Shown one piece after another: positions 8,397 through 17,596 of a DNA stretch of 64,000 bases. The DNA is taken from contig CAWDDH010000003.1 in the NCBI GenBank assembly GCA_963801105.1, positions 3,410,001 through 3,474,000 of the forward strand, read 5' to 3'. How positions within the stretch are numbered: the first letter of the stretch is position 1; each line of letters starts with the position of its first letter. Made by a program: the position numbers and the translations under genes. The notes under the pieces are model-generated. The model was given only the letters and a program-made list of their open reading frames with translations, was not told the DNA's origin and made no database searches. The DNA comes from JAENVU01 sp963801105 (GTDB taxonomy: Bacteria > Actinomycetota > Acidimicrobiia > IMCC26256 > JAENVU01).

Positions 8397-10339
8397 GGGG
8401 TTGCCACCCTCGTCGCACCCAGGGCCACGGGGACGGCGCCGCCGGTCGTGAGATCCTGCCCGGTGCCCTGGCTGCCGCCGGCGGGAGGCACGGACGACGC
8501 GACCACGTGTTCGAGCGCGTAGTCGGTGCACACCCCGCAGTCGTAGCACGGAGTCCACCGGCAATCGGGGAGCCCGTGGGCCGCCAACGCGGCCTGCCAG
8601 TCCTGCCAGAGGAAGTCCCGGTGCAGCCCGGCCGCGATGTGGTCCCACGGCAGGACCTCGTCCTCGGTGCGGTGGCGGGTCGCGTACCAGTCGGGGTCGA
8701 GGCCCTCCGCCGCCATCGCGTCGAGCCACCGGCCCAGCCGGAAGTGCTCGCTCCACTCCTGGAACGTGCCGCCGGCCCGCCAGACGCGCTCGATGACCGC
8801 GCCGATCCGGCGGTCGCCACGGGACGCGATGCCCTCGGCGAAGGTCGCGTCCGGGTCGTGCCAGCGGACGGTGGCCGCGGTCTTGCGCAGGTCGGTGCGC
8901 AACAGGTCGATCTTGCGGCGCAGCTCGACGGTGCCGTTCTGACCGAACCACTGGAACGGCGTGTGTGCCTTGGGCACGAAGCCGCCCACCGAGACCGTGC
9001 AGCTCGCCTGCTTCGTGTGGCGCTTGCCCACGGCCACGACGTTGCGGGCCAGCTCCGCGATCCCCAGCGTGTCCTCGTCCATCTCGGTGGGCAGCCCGAC
9101 GAGGAAGTAGAGCTTCACCCGGCGCCAGCCCTGCGAGTAGGCGCCGTCGACCGCGGCGTAGAGATCCTCCTCGGTGATCAGCTTGTTGATCACCTGACGC
9201 AACCGCCAGGACCCGGCCTCGGGCGCGAACGTCAGTCCGGTACGGCGGACCTTCTGGATCTCGCTCGCGATCCCGACGGTGAAGGCGTCGACCCGGAGCG
9301 ACGGCAGCGACACCCCGACGTTCCCACAGCCGTTCTGCTCGGACACCAGGTCGGCCACGACCCGGTCGATCCCCGAGAAGTCGGCCGAGGACAGCGAGGT
9401 GAGCGCGACCTCGTCGTACCCGGTCCGGCGCAGGCCCTCCTCGACCATCGTCCGGACCTGGTCCGCGGGACGCTCCCGCACCGGGCGGGTGATCATCCCC
9501 GCCTGGCAGAACCGACAGCCACGGGTACAGCCCCGGAAGACCTCGACGTTGAGTCGGTCGTGGACCACCTCGATCAGCGGAACCAGCTGGCGGCTCGGAT
9601 AGGGCCAGTCCGCGAGGTCGGCGACCGTCGCCTTGTCCACGACGGCCGGCACGTCGGGAAACCGCGGCGTGACGGCTCGGAGAAAGGCCCCGTCGTAGGT
9701 GACGTCGTACATCGAGGGGACGTAGACGCCGGGGATCGACGCGAGCTGGCGGAGCACGCCGGCGCGACCACCGGGCCGCCCCGACCGCTTCCAGTCACCG
9801 ATGCGCTCGGTGAGGTCGCCGACGGGCTCCTCGCCGTCGCCGATGACGAACGCGTCGACGAAGTCGGCCATCGGCTCCGGGTTGAAGGCGCAGTGGCCGC
9901 CCGCGATCACGACCGGGTGCTCGGGATCACGGGCCGCGGCCCGGACCGGCACGCCGGCGAGGTCGAGGCACTCCAGCACGTTCGTGTACACGAGCTCGGC
10001 CGAGAGATTGAAGGCGACGACGTCGAAGTCGCCCGCGGCCCGATGGGTGTCGACCGAGAACAGGGGCACCGCGTGCTCGCGCAGCGCGCCGGCGAGGTCG
10101 AGCCAGGGCGCGTAGGCACGCTCGGCCGCGGCGTCGAGGCGTTCGTTGAGGATCTCGTAGAGGATCTGCAGGCCCTGGTTGGGCAGCCCGATCTCGTAGG
10201 TGTCGGGGTAGACGAGCAGCCAGGAGACCGAGCCCGGCCCGTGGTGGGGAACCCGGGCACCGCGCTCCATCCCGATGTACCGGGCGGGCTTCTCGACCCC
10301 GGCCAGGAGCGGTTCGATCCGCGGCCAGAGGCTGGTCAT
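8393..10339 (-). CDS. TIGR03960-type B12-binding-fold radical SAM protein
   Basis: A 648-residue protein. The N-terminal half (about residues 35-240) resembles a degenerate cobalamin-binding-like domain, with LLVYPDTYEIGLPNQGLQIL and HPVVIAGGHCAFNPEP. The radical SAM core follows, with the cluster-binding CTRGCRFCQAG (Cys271, 275, 278; CxxxCxxC). A C-terminal cysteine-rich tail CxxCxDCGVC could bind a second metal site. It is coupled by a GTGA overlap to its partner TIGR03936 protein. The reaction is not known with certainty. Its place between cell-wall and RNA-processing genes is conserved in many bacteria. Confidence 0.9.
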   Translation of the reverse strand: MTSLWPRIEPLLAGVEKPARYIGMERGARVPHHGPGSVSWLLVYPDTYEIGLPNQGLQILYEILNERLDAAAERAYAPWLDLAGALREHAVPLFSVDTHRAAGDFDVVAFNLSAELVYTNVLECLDLAGVPVRAAARDPEHPVVIAGGHCAFNPEPMADFVDAFVIGDGEEPVGDLTERIGDWKRSGRPGGRAGVLRQLASIPGVYVPSMYDVTYDGAFLRAVTPRFPDVPAVVDKATVADLADWPYPSRQLVPLIEVVHDRLNVEVFRGCTRGCRFCQAGMITRPVRERPADQVRTMVEEGLRRTGYDEVALTSLSSADFSGIDRVVADLVSEQNGCGNVGVSLPSLRVDAFTVGIASEIQKVRRTGLTFAPEAGSWRLRQVINKLITEEDLYAAVDGAYSQGWRRVKLYFLVGLPTEMDEDTLGIAELARNVVAVGKRHTKQASCTVSVGGFVPKAHTPFQWFGQNGTVELRRKIDLLRTDLRKTAATVRWHDPDATFAEGIASRGDRRIGAVIERVWRAGGTFQEWSEHFRLGRWLDAMAAEGLDPDWYATRHRTEDEVLPWDHIAAGLHRDFLWQDWQAALAAHGLPDCRWTPCYDCGVCTDYALEHVVASSVPPAGGSQGTGQDLTTGGAVPVALGATRVATP

Positions 10340-10365
10340 GACCCTGGGAGCCTACCCGGCATCCC

Positions 10366-11307
10366 TCAGGGTCCCGGTGGCGCCGTGGTGGTGGTCGTGG
10401 TCGTCGTCGTGGAGGTCGACGTCGTGGTCGATGTCGCCGTGGTCGGTGGCGGAGCCGGCGGCGCCGTCGTGGGGGTGGTCGGTGGGAGCGTGGGGGGCGG
10501 GACATTCGAGAACGGCGCCGGGACGTGGGGACCGTTGACCACGTAGACGGCCGTGCCGACCGGCAGCGAGGCGAAGATCCAGTCCGCCGAGCTCATCGGC
10601 ACCCGCACGCAACCATGTGACGCCGGGCCCCCGGGCACGGAGAGCGCCCCGTGGATCGCGATGTTGCCGTTGAAGTACGACGGCTTGTAGAGCCGCCCCA
10701 ACTCCCCCGTCTGCCAGGCGTTCACCTTGCCACGCACCCGGAACGACCCTCCGGGGGTCACGGCGGTGGCGCAACGCCCGCCGACGCAGAAGCGCTGACC
10801 GCTCCCCGTCGAGACGGACACGATGCGGTAGAGCGCGTTCGACTTGTAGAAGAACAGCACCTGCCGCGCGACGTCGACCTCCACCCGGGTGGACCCGCCG
10901 CCGGCGACCATCGGCGTCGGCACCGCCGGGTCTGCGAGCTTCGCCCGGGTCTGGGGCCCCGCCACGCCGTCGCGTCCGAGGCCGTTCATCTTCTGGAACG
11001 CCATCACCGCCTGAGTGGTGGCCGCGCGGTACTGCCCGTCCGGGGTCACGTCGTAGTGCAGGTCGGCGAGCCGCTGCTGCAACGCGCTCACCTCCGGGCC
11101 GCTGTCGCCCGGACGCAACCCGTCGAACGGCGCGGTGGTCGTCGTCGTGGAGGTCGAGGTCGAGGTGCTCGTCGACGTGGTCGCCGACCGGCGGGCCGCC
11201 CGGACCACCGCCGGCGAGTCGGCGCGTGGACCACCCTCGGAGCTGCACCCGGCGAGCCCTACGGCCACGACGGCGACCGCGATCGTCACCCCTCGTACTG
11301 CCCTCAA
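10366..11307 (-). CDS. Lipoprotein L,D-transpeptidase with peptidoglycan-binding domain
   Basis: A 313-residue predicted lipoprotein. It has a signal segment ending in the lipobox VGLAGC (Cys21), a Ser/Thr-rich linker, a peptidoglycan-binding-1 domain (about 55-115; GDSGPEVSALQQRLADLHY) and a YkuD catalytic domain with IHG and the catalytic SHGCVRV motif. L,D-transpeptidases form 3-3 cross-links or attach proteins to peptidoglycan. The TTG start at 11307 is chosen because AGGAG lies 6 nt upstream and it overlaps the rodA stop (TTGA). An odd feature is a roughly 45-residue Pro/Thr tail after the catalytic domain. Its position at the end of the mre-rodA set suggests a wall-growth role. Confidence 0.9.
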   Translation of the reverse strand: MRAVRGVTIAVAVVAVGLAGCSSEGGPRADSPAVVRAARRSATTSTSTSTSTSTTTTTAPFDGLRPGDSGPEVSALQQRLADLHYDVTPDGQYRAATTQAVMAFQKMNGLGRDGVAGPQTRAKLADPAVPTPMVAGGGSTRVEVDVARQVLFFYKSNALYRIVSVSTGSGQRFCVGGRCATAVTPGGSFRVRGKVNAWQTGELGRLYKPSYFNGNIAIHGALSVPGGPASHGCVRVPMSSADWIFASLPVGTAVYVVNGPHVPAPFSNVPPPTLPPTTPTTAPPAPPPTTATSTTTSTSTTTTTTTTTAPPGP

Positions 11308-12449
11308 CTGAATCTCCTCATCCGGACGTTGATCACGAGCCCGATGCACGCGAACGACACGATGATCGACGAGCCCCCGTAGCTCATGAAGGGCAACGGG
11401 ATGCCCGTGACCGGCATGATCCCGATCGCCATCCCGATGTTCTCGAACACCTGCGCCACGAACATCGCGAGGACTCCGATACAGCACAGCGTGCCGAAGA
11501 GGTCGTGGGCAAGCCGGGCGGCCCGCAATGTCCGCCAGACCAGGATCGCGAACAGCCCCAACACGATCGCACCGCCCACGAATCCCAGCTCCTCACCCAC
11601 CACGGTGAAGATGAAGTCGGTGTGCTGCTCCGGGACGTAGGCGCTGTTGGTCTGCGAGCCGCCGAAGAGTCCCTGACCGGTGAGCCCGCCGTTCCCGACC
11701 GCGATCTGGGACTGGTCCTGGTTGTAGCCCGAGCGGTCGGCCTCGGCGCCGGTGCTGGTGTTGGCGAAGGAGGTGAGCCGGTCGATCTGGTACTGGTCGA
11801 GTACCCCGGCCTCGACGGCCACCACCGCGAACGTCATGCCGACCAGCAGCAGCACGACGAGGTGACGCGCGCGCACGCCCGCCACCATGAGGACGGCGAA
11901 CACCATCGCCATGAGCACCAGGTCGGTACCGAGGTCCGGCTGGAGCATGATCAGCCCCATCGGCAGCGCCGCGATCCCGAGCGCCACGATCAGCCGACCG
12001 CCGTGGAACTCCTCGCTGTGCATGGCGCAGTACGCCGCGAGCACGAGGAGGAGGAAGATCTTGGCGAACTCTGCCGGCTGGAGCTGGAACGGCCCGATGT
12101 CGAAGCGGGCCTGCGCGCCCTTGACGTTGGCGCCGAACTTCAGGACTCCGACGAGCATCACGATGGTCGCGCCGTATCCGAGCAGTGCGAGCTCGCGCAG
12201 GCGCCGGTAGTCGATCGCGGCGATCACCAGCATCGCCGCGAGGCCGGCGATGATCGCCAGGCCCTGACGCTTCACGAAGTCGAACGGGTCGAGCCCGGCG
12301 GCCTCGAGACGGAGGTGGGTCGACGAGTAGATCATCAGCAGCCCGAGGCCGGCAAGCAGCAGCGGCGCGCCCACGAGCAGCGGGTCGAGGTGGCGCAGCG
12401 GGGACTCCTGGAACCGCGCGCGCCGGTCCGAGACGATCACACCCGACAT
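11304..12449 (-). CDS. rodA: Rod-shape SEDS glycosyltransferase RodA
   Basis: A 381-residue multi-pass membrane protein of the SEDS family. Diagnostic parts are FDIGPFQLQPAEFAKIFLLL, LMLQPDLGTDL-like (here IMLQPDLGTDLVLMA), the QIAVGNGGLTGQGLF loop, FIFTVVGEELGFVGG and the C-terminal PVTGIPLPFMSYGGSS. RodA polymerises glycan strands with its cognate class B PBP during elongation. The PBP2 gene lies 87 nt upstream and the whole mreBCD set precedes it, so this is RodA rather than FtsW. The stop is shared with the TTG start of the L,D-transpeptidase. Confidence 0.96.
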   Translation of the reverse strand: MSGVIVSDRRARFQESPLRHLDPLLVGAPLLLAGLGLLMIYSSTHLRLEAAGLDPFDFVKRQGLAIIAGLAAMLVIAAIDYRRLRELALLGYGATIVMLVGVLKFGANVKGAQARFDIGPFQLQPAEFAKIFLLLVLAAYCAMHSEEFHGGRLIVALGIAALPMGLIMLQPDLGTDLVLMAMVFAVLMVAGVRARHLVVLLLVGMTFAVVAVEAGVLDQYQIDRLTSFANTSTGAEADRSGYNQDQSQIAVGNGGLTGQGLFGGSQTNSAYVPEQHTDFIFTVVGEELGFVGGAIVLGLFAILVWRTLRAARLAHDLFGTLCCIGVLAMFVAQVFENIGMAIGIMPVTGIPLPFMSYGGSSIIVSFACIGLVINVRMRRFS

Positions 12450-12536
12450 CTCTACCGCCCTCTCGGCCCTGCGGGCCGGGCCGGGCGGCCCCGCTCGGGG
12501 CGCACGGATCGTCGGGAAACCCTGGCCTCGCGCACG

Positions 12537-14459
12537 TCAGTTCCCCGTCGGTGGGGAGACGCTCTGGACCGGCGTCATCGGCAGGTTGTTGAGCTGCTCG
12601 ATGACCGCGCGCACGATCGGGGCCGCGGTCTGGGCGCCGTAGCCGCCCTCCTCGACCACCGCGAGCACGACGTACTTCGGGCTCGCGGCGGGGGTCATGC
12701 CCACGAACCACGAGGTGTTCTGCTTGCCCGCGACCTGCGCGGTCCCGGTCTTGCCGGCCGCCAGGCCGGCCGGGAGGCCGGAGAACGCTCCGGCCGCGGT
12801 CCCCTTGGAGTTCTCCACGACACCGGTGAAGCCCTCGAGCAACGTTTCTCGGTTCGGGATGTCCACGTGGCCGAGCTCGATCGTGGGGAGATTGCGCACC
12901 TTGTGGCCGCGCACGTCGAAAACGGCGTCGGCGAGCCGGGGCGAGAAGCGGGTCCCGCCGTTGGCGAAGGTCGCGTACGCCGTGGCGAGCTGCATCGGTG
13001 TGACGAGGAGATCGCCCTGCCCGATGGCCGACTGGATGTTGTCGCCCGGCAGCCAGTCCGGGTACGGGAAGCTCGCCGGGTCCTCCTCGTGGATCTTCCG
13101 CTTCCACGCCGCGTCCGGCACCCGTCCGGTCGCCTCGTTCGGCAGCGCGATCCCGGTCGACTCCCCGAAGCCGAGCGCGTGCGCGGTCTGTTGGAGCTCG
13201 TCACCACCCGGTTGCTGGTGGCGCTGCTTGAAATACAGGTCGCCGCCGATCGTGTAGAAGTACACGTCGCTGGAGACCGTCAGCGCCCGGGCGAGGTCGA
13301 CGCGGCCGTTCGCGCCCTCGCCGCGGAAGAAGAAGTTGGGATCGGTCGGGTACGCGTACTTCCCGGTGTCGTTCACGGTCGAGTAGCGCGTGATCACCCC
13401 GGCCTTCAGGCCGGCCATCGCCGTCACCAGCTTGAACGTGGACCCGGGGGCGTAGAGCCCCGAGACGGCCCGGTCGACGAGGGGGAGATTGTTCGCGGGA
13501 TTCTTCAGCAGATCCCAGGTGGACTGCGGGATGCCGTTCTCGAACTCGTTCGGGTTCCACGTCGGCGCCGACGTGAGGGCCACGACCGACCCGGTGGTGG
13601 CGTCCAGGACGATCACTGCGCCCGCGGGCGCCTTGAGGGTCCGGAATCCCTGCTTGTACGCGGTGTCCTTGGAATGGCGTGCCGCCTCCATCCCCTGCGC
13701 GAGTGCAGTCTCCGCCGCGCGCTGCACGTCGAGATCGAGCGTGAGCTGGACGTCGTGGCCGGGCTTCGGCGCGCGCACCTCGGTGCGGTGCAGCACCTTC
13801 CCCGCGCTGTCGACGACGACGCGCGCGAGTCCGGGGGTCCCGCGGAGGTCGCTCTCGTAGGTGAGCTCGACGCCGCTCTTGCCGATCTTGTCGCCCAGGT
13901 CGTACTTCTGCTTGGTGAGCTTGGAGGAGATCTCCTTCTGGTCCGCCTCACCGATGTACCCGAGGACGTGGAACCCCGTGTTGCCGTTCGGGTACACCCG
14001 GACCGGCTGCGCCTGAGCGCGGACGCCGGGGAACTCCTCCTTGTGTTCGGCGATGTACGCGAGCGTGGCGTAGTCGACGCCGGTCGCGACGGGCACGGCG
14101 GTGTACGGGGAGATCCTCGGGTCACCCAGCCGACCCTCGAGCTCCTTGACCGACTGGCCCACGACCGGCGCGAGCCGTCGCAGCACTTTCGCGCGCGTGA
14201 CGTCGTCGATCTTGCGATCGACGGTGATCACGTTGGCGACGCGGTTCTCCGCGAGCACGCTTCCCTTGTCGTCGAGGATCCGGCCGCGGACCGCCGGGAC
14301 GTGGATATCGCGCACGGCGTTGTCGGTCGCCGCCGCGTGGAACTGGTCCGCCGCCGCGACCTGCAGGTACCACAAGCGCGCGAAGAGCGCGCTGAAGAGG
14401 GCGAGCACGATGACGCCGATGATGCTCATCCGCACCCGTGTCGTGGTGGTTAGCTCCAT
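12537..14459 (-). CDS. mrdA: Penicillin-binding protein 2 (elongasome transpeptidase)
   Basis: A 640-residue class B PBP. It has one N-terminal membrane helix (about 11-30) and a dimerisation/pedestal region starting at VRGRILDDKGSVLAENR. The transpeptidase domain carries the serine motif STFK (340-343), a second motif SSD (396-398, in the SxN position) and KTGT (570-573). It cross-links peptidoglycan during rod elongation with RodA. The start at 14459 fits a canonical short cytoplasmic tail. The gene lies 5 nt after the mreD stop. The aspartate in motif two is shared by many PBP2 proteins. Confidence 0.96.
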   Translation of the reverse strand: MELTTTTRVRMSIIGVIVLALFSALFARLWYLQVAAADQFHAAATDNAVRDIHVPAVRGRILDDKGSVLAENRVANVITVDRKIDDVTRAKVLRRLAPVVGQSVKELEGRLGDPRISPYTAVPVATGVDYATLAYIAEHKEEFPGVRAQAQPVRVYPNGNTGFHVLGYIGEADQKEISSKLTKQKYDLGDKIGKSGVELTYESDLRGTPGLARVVVDSAGKVLHRTEVRAPKPGHDVQLTLDLDVQRAAETALAQGMEAARHSKDTAYKQGFRTLKAPAGAVIVLDATTGSVVALTSAPTWNPNEFENGIPQSTWDLLKNPANNLPLVDRAVSGLYAPGSTFKLVTAMAGLKAGVITRYSTVNDTGKYAYPTDPNFFFRGEGANGRVDLARALTVSSDVYFYTIGGDLYFKQRHQQPGGDELQQTAHALGFGESTGIALPNEATGRVPDAAWKRKIHEEDPASFPYPDWLPGDNIQSAIGQGDLLVTPMQLATAYATFANGGTRFSPRLADAVFDVRGHKVRNLPTIELGHVDIPNRETLLEGFTGVVENSKGTAAGAFSGLPAGLAAGKTGTAQVAGKQNTSWFVGMTPAASPKYVVLAVVEEGGYGAQTAAPIVRAVIEQLNNLPMTPVQSVSPPTGN

Positions 14460-14464
14460 CCTGC

Positions 14465-14983
14465 TCAGTATCCTTGCGCCCGGACGCCGCCCGTGGCACG
14501 CGGCTCGGGCCGACCGACCGAGATCGCGAGCGGGAACAGCACGAGCGCCACGACCCCGTCATAGACCGCTGACAGCAGCACGATCCGCACGCTGCGCAGC
14601 GCCCAGAGCTGGCTCTGGCCCACGAGCGCACCAAATCCCACGAAGATGACGCCGGCCACAATTCCCGCGAGTGCGGCCACGACGGGTGCCACCCACCACG
14701 CGGGACGGACCAGCGCGTTCTGCGAGAGGCCCACGAGATACGCGGTGAGCCCGAAGGCGAGCGCGCCCAACCCCAGGGGGGTCTGGAGGAACAGGTCGCT
14801 CGCGAGGCCGGCCGCGAACCCGAAGCCGGCACCGATCTCGGGTCCGTACCGCGTCGCGAGCGCGACCGCGACGACGAGGCCGAGCTCGGGGACGACGCCC
14901 GCGATGCGCAGGTGCGGGAACACGGTCGTCTGGAGCACGACCAGCAGGACGAGCAACAGTGCGAGCCGGAGGTACCGGACCAT
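14465..14983 (-). CDS. mreD: Rod shape-determining protein MreD
   Basis: A 172-residue hydrophobic protein with about five or six membrane segments, beginning MVRYLRLALLLVLLVVLQ. It contains the typical GLASDLFLQTPLGLGALAFGL stretch found in MreD. MreD is part of the membrane elongasome scaffold. The ATG at 14983 overlaps the mreC stop (ATGA); the frame extends 8 codons upstream, but the coupled start is the better choice. Sequence conservation is low in this family, so context (mreC before, PBP2 after) carries much of the call. Confidence 0.92.
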   Translation of the reverse strand: MVRYLRLALLLVLLVVLQTTVFPHLRIAGVVPELGLVVAVALATRYGPEIGAGFGFAAGLASDLFLQTPLGLGALAFGLTAYLVGLSQNALVRPAWWVAPVVAALAGIVAGVIFVGFGALVGQSQLWALRSVRIVLLSAVYDGVVALVLFPLAISVGRPEPRATGGVRAQGY

Positions 14984-15825
14984 CACGGCGTCGCCGGGGT
15001 GGGCCACTGCAGCACGCGCACGTACTCGGTCGTGCTCGGGTCCGCGAGCAGGCGGATCGTCACGTGGTACAGCAGGTCACCCGGCGCCCGAGTGACGCTG
15101 ACGACGCGCGCCACGGGAATGTCGGGCGGGAACGGACCGTCCTGGCTGCCGGCCGTCACGAGGAGGTCGGCGCGCCGGATCTGGTGCTGGTGCTCGATAT
15201 CGGTCACGCTCGCGTCGAGATCGAGCTGCTGCACCTGCGATCCCGGTCGACCGTTCAGCACCCCGAGCACCCCGGTCCGGGCGACGCGCAGGTTCACGCC
15301 GGACTCACGGTCGGTGAGCAGCAACACCGTGGACCGCTGACCCGACGCGCGCGCGACCCGCCCGAGCAGACCGCGCCCGGACACGACGGGTTGGTCCACG
15401 GCGAGCCCGTCGTCGGTTCCCTTGTTGAGACCGACGGTCGCCTCGAAGTTGCCCGGCGACCCGAGGACGATCTGTGCGTCGATGCCGGGGATGTCCGCGG
15501 CGAAAGGAAGGTCCGCGAGCTTCTTCAACGCGCGGATCTCGTTGATCGCGGCCTGCGCCGTCGCGACCCGGCCCTTCTCGGACTGCAGTTGGCGGCGCAG
15601 CTTGCGGTTCTCGTCCTTGATCGAGCCGGCGCGGGTGACCCCGTCCCACCAGTTCTCGATCGGCGAGATGATCTGGTCCACGCCGTCCTGCACGGGGGCG
15701 AAGACGTCCCGAGCGGTGTTGCGCACCGTCGCGCCCACGCCGTTGTCACCGCCCCGGGTGTCCAAGGTGATGATGGTGATCGAGCTGAGGATCAGCAGGA
15801 TCAGGATCGCTCGACGACGATTCAC
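14983..15825 (-). CDS. mreC: Rod shape-determining protein MreC
   Basis: A 280-residue protein with one N-terminal membrane helix (about 6-22) and a coiled-coil region (about 65-95; DENRKLRRQLQSEKGR). The periplasmic beta domain contains VVSGRGLLGRVARASGQRS and LLVTAGSQDGPFPPDIPVA, typical of MreC. MreC bridges MreB/MreD to PBP2. The GTG start at 15825 is used; the gene is 37 nt downstream of mreB and overlaps mreD by one base. Confidence 0.95.
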   Translation of the reverse strand: MNRRRAILILLILSSITIITLDTRGGDNGVGATVRNTARDVFAPVQDGVDQIISPIENWWDGVTRAGSIKDENRKLRRQLQSEKGRVATAQAAINEIRALKKLADLPFAADIPGIDAQIVLGSPGNFEATVGLNKGTDDGLAVDQPVVSGRGLLGRVARASGQRSTVLLLTDRESGVNLRVARTGVLGVLNGRPGSQVQQLDLDASVTDIEHQHQIRRADLLVTAGSQDGPFPPDIPVARVVSVTRAPGDLLYHVTIRLLADPSTTEYVRVLQWPTPATP

Positions 15826-15862
15826 CGGGAATGAGCGAGGGCGGGGCTCGGACGGTGCCCGG

Positions 15863-16894
15863 TCAGGTGGACTTCTGGCCGATCAGGCTCTTGAACGCGG
15901 CTTCCTCGAGGTACTGCCCCGAGCCGATCACCACGGAGAAGAGCGGGTTGTCCGCCACGACGATGGGCATCCCGGTCTCGGACTCGAGCCGGCGGTCGAG
16001 CCCGTGCAGCAGCGCGCCCCCGCCGGTGATCACGATCCCCTTCTCCATGATGTCGGCGGCGAGCTCCGGCGGTGTCTTGTCGAGCGTGACCTTCACCGCG
16101 TCGACGATGGCCGACACGGGCTCCTCGATCGCCTCGCGGATCTCCTCGGTCGACACCACGATCGTCTTCGGCAGTCCGGTGACGAGGTCGCGCCCGCGCA
16201 CCTCGGCGTACAGCTCCTCCTGGAGTGGGAACGCGCTCGCGAGCGCCTTCTTGATCTCCTCGGCCGTCCGTTCGCCGAGCGCGAGCGAGTACTCCTTCTT
16301 GACGTAGTTGATGATCGACTCGTCGAGCTCGTCGCCCGCGATCCGGATCGACTCGCTCGACACGATGCCCCCGAGCGAGATGACCGCGACCTCGGTCGTG
16401 CCGCCGCCGATGTCGACGACCATGTTCCCCGCGGGCTCGTGGACCGGCAGCCCCGCACCGATCGCGGCGGCCATCGGCTCCTCGATGATGTCGGCCGGCT
16501 TGCGCGCACCGGCGTGCTCGGCCGCGTCCACGACCGCCCGCTGCTCGACCCCGGTGACGCCGGACGGAACGCAGATGACCATTCGTGGGCGTGCCCACCG
16601 GCGCGTGTGCACGCGCTGGATGAAATAGCGCAGCATCTTCTCGCAGATGTCGAAGTCGGCGATGACGCCGTCCTTCAAGGGCCGGATCGCCTGGATGTGC
16701 CCGGGGGTGCGGCCGATCATGCGCTTCGCCTCGGTGCCGACCGCGAGCGGGCGGCCGTCGCGCGTGTTGATCGCGACGACGGACGGCTCGTTCAGGACGA
16801 TGCCGCGCCCGCGGACGTAGACGAGAGTGTTGGCCGTGCCGAGATCGACGGCCATGTCCCGCCCGCCGAGCGATGAGAACCAGGGTTCGGACAC
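15863..16894 (-). CDS. mreB: Actin-like cell-shape protein MreB
   Basis: A 343-residue MreB of normal length. It has the phosphate-1 motif DLGTANTLVY, RPLKDGVIADFD, the phosphate-2 region VVDIGGGTTEVAVISLGGIV, and the C-terminal GGGALLHGLD adenosine motif. MreB filaments position the elongation machinery under the membrane. The GTG start at 16894 is used; ATG codons lie nearby (residue 14), but the upstream start keeps the usual N-terminal amphipathic-like stretch. It begins the mre-rodA set, which is inserted between ndk and rne compared with the mycobacterial order, where mre genes are missing. Confidence 0.96.
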   Translation of the reverse strand: MSEPWFSSLGGRDMAVDLGTANTLVYVRGRGIVLNEPSVVAINTRDGRPLAVGTEAKRMIGRTPGHIQAIRPLKDGVIADFDICEKMLRYFIQRVHTRRWARPRMVICVPSGVTGVEQRAVVDAAEHAGARKPADIIEEPMAAAIGAGLPVHEPAGNMVVDIGGGTTEVAVISLGGIVSSESIRIAGDELDESIINYVKKEYSLALGERTAEEIKKALASAFPLQEELYAEVRGRDLVTGLPKTIVVSTEEIREAIEEPVSAIVDAVKVTLDKTPPELAADIMEKGIVITGGGALLHGLDRRLESETGMPIVVADNPLFSVVIGSGQYLEEAAFKSLIGQKST

Positions 16895-17027
16895 GAGGCA
16901 AGAGCTTCCGGAGGTCTGCTGAAGCCGCCCAGGCTACGGCGTCGCGGGGCGCGACACCACTCGCAGCCGCGGACGACGACCCGGCGTTCCGTGAAGGGGC
17001 GTCGGCCCCGCCGCGACCTTCCGGGGC

Positions 17028-17441
17028 TCAGCCGAGCGACGGGAAGAAGAGTGCGATCTCGCGGGCGGCCGATTCGGGCGAATCGGATCCGTGCACGAGG
17101 TTCTCGCCCATCTCGATGGCCAGATCGCCCCGGATGGTGCCGGGCGCGGCCTCACGCGGGTTCGTCACGCCCATAAGGGTCCGCACGACCTTGAAGGTGT
17201 CCGCCGGGCCCTCGACGACCATGGCCACCAGCGGGCTCCGGGTGATGAAGGTCACCAACTCCTCGAAGAAGGGCTTGCCGGCGTGCTCGGCGTAGTGGGC
17301 CTCGGCCGTCGCCCGGTCGAGCGTCCGGAGCTCGAGCGCGACGATCGTCAGCGCCTTGGCCTCGATCCGACCGACGATCTCACCGACGAGCTTGCGCTCC
17401 ACGGCATCGGGCTTGCAGAGAACGAGGGTGCGATCAGTCAT
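17028..17441 (-). CDS. ndk: Nucleoside-diphosphate kinase
   Basis: A 137-residue Ndk starting MTDRTLVLCKPDAVERK, with the catalytic histidine in NLVHGSDSPESA (His117) and FKVVRTLMGVTNP in between. It balances NTP pools by transferring phosphate through the histidine. The frame is open much further upstream, but the ATG at 17441 gives the exact family length and N-terminus. A short stem GGGGC/GCCCC with a 4-nt loop at 16996-17009 lies just after the stop and might help termination. The gene order folC-ndk-(mre)-rne is close to the mycobacterial one. Confidence 0.97.
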   Translation of the reverse strand: MTDRTLVLCKPDAVERKLVGEIVGRIEAKALTIVALELRTLDRATAEAHYAEHAGKPFFEELVTFITRSPLVAMVVEGPADTFKVVRTLMGVTNPREAAPGTIRGDLAIEMGENLVHGSDSPESAAREIALFFPSLG

Positions 17442-17596
17442 AGGGGCGGCGACTGTACGTGGTCGGGACCTCGGTGTCGCAACCGGGTCGCATGTCCGTC
17501 CCGGCACTTCATGTGGACGCGCCGCGTGGGCGGCGGAGCCACCGTTTCCGACCGTCGTCGCCCCTCTGAGCCGTGTGGGAGGAAGAGGGAGGGGGT

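Noticed and set aside
10376..10440. CRISPR-like or minisatellite repeat at 10.4 kb
   Set aside because: The GTC/GTG-rich runs are simply codons of the Pro/Thr tail of the L,D-transpeptidase, without regular spacers.
11226..14453. Open frame of about 1,075 codons on the plus strand opposite rodA and PBP2
   Set aside because: It is the antisense shadow of high-GC codons; both minus-strand genes have full catalytic motifs, and the plus product is a low-complexity Arg/Glu/His mixture.
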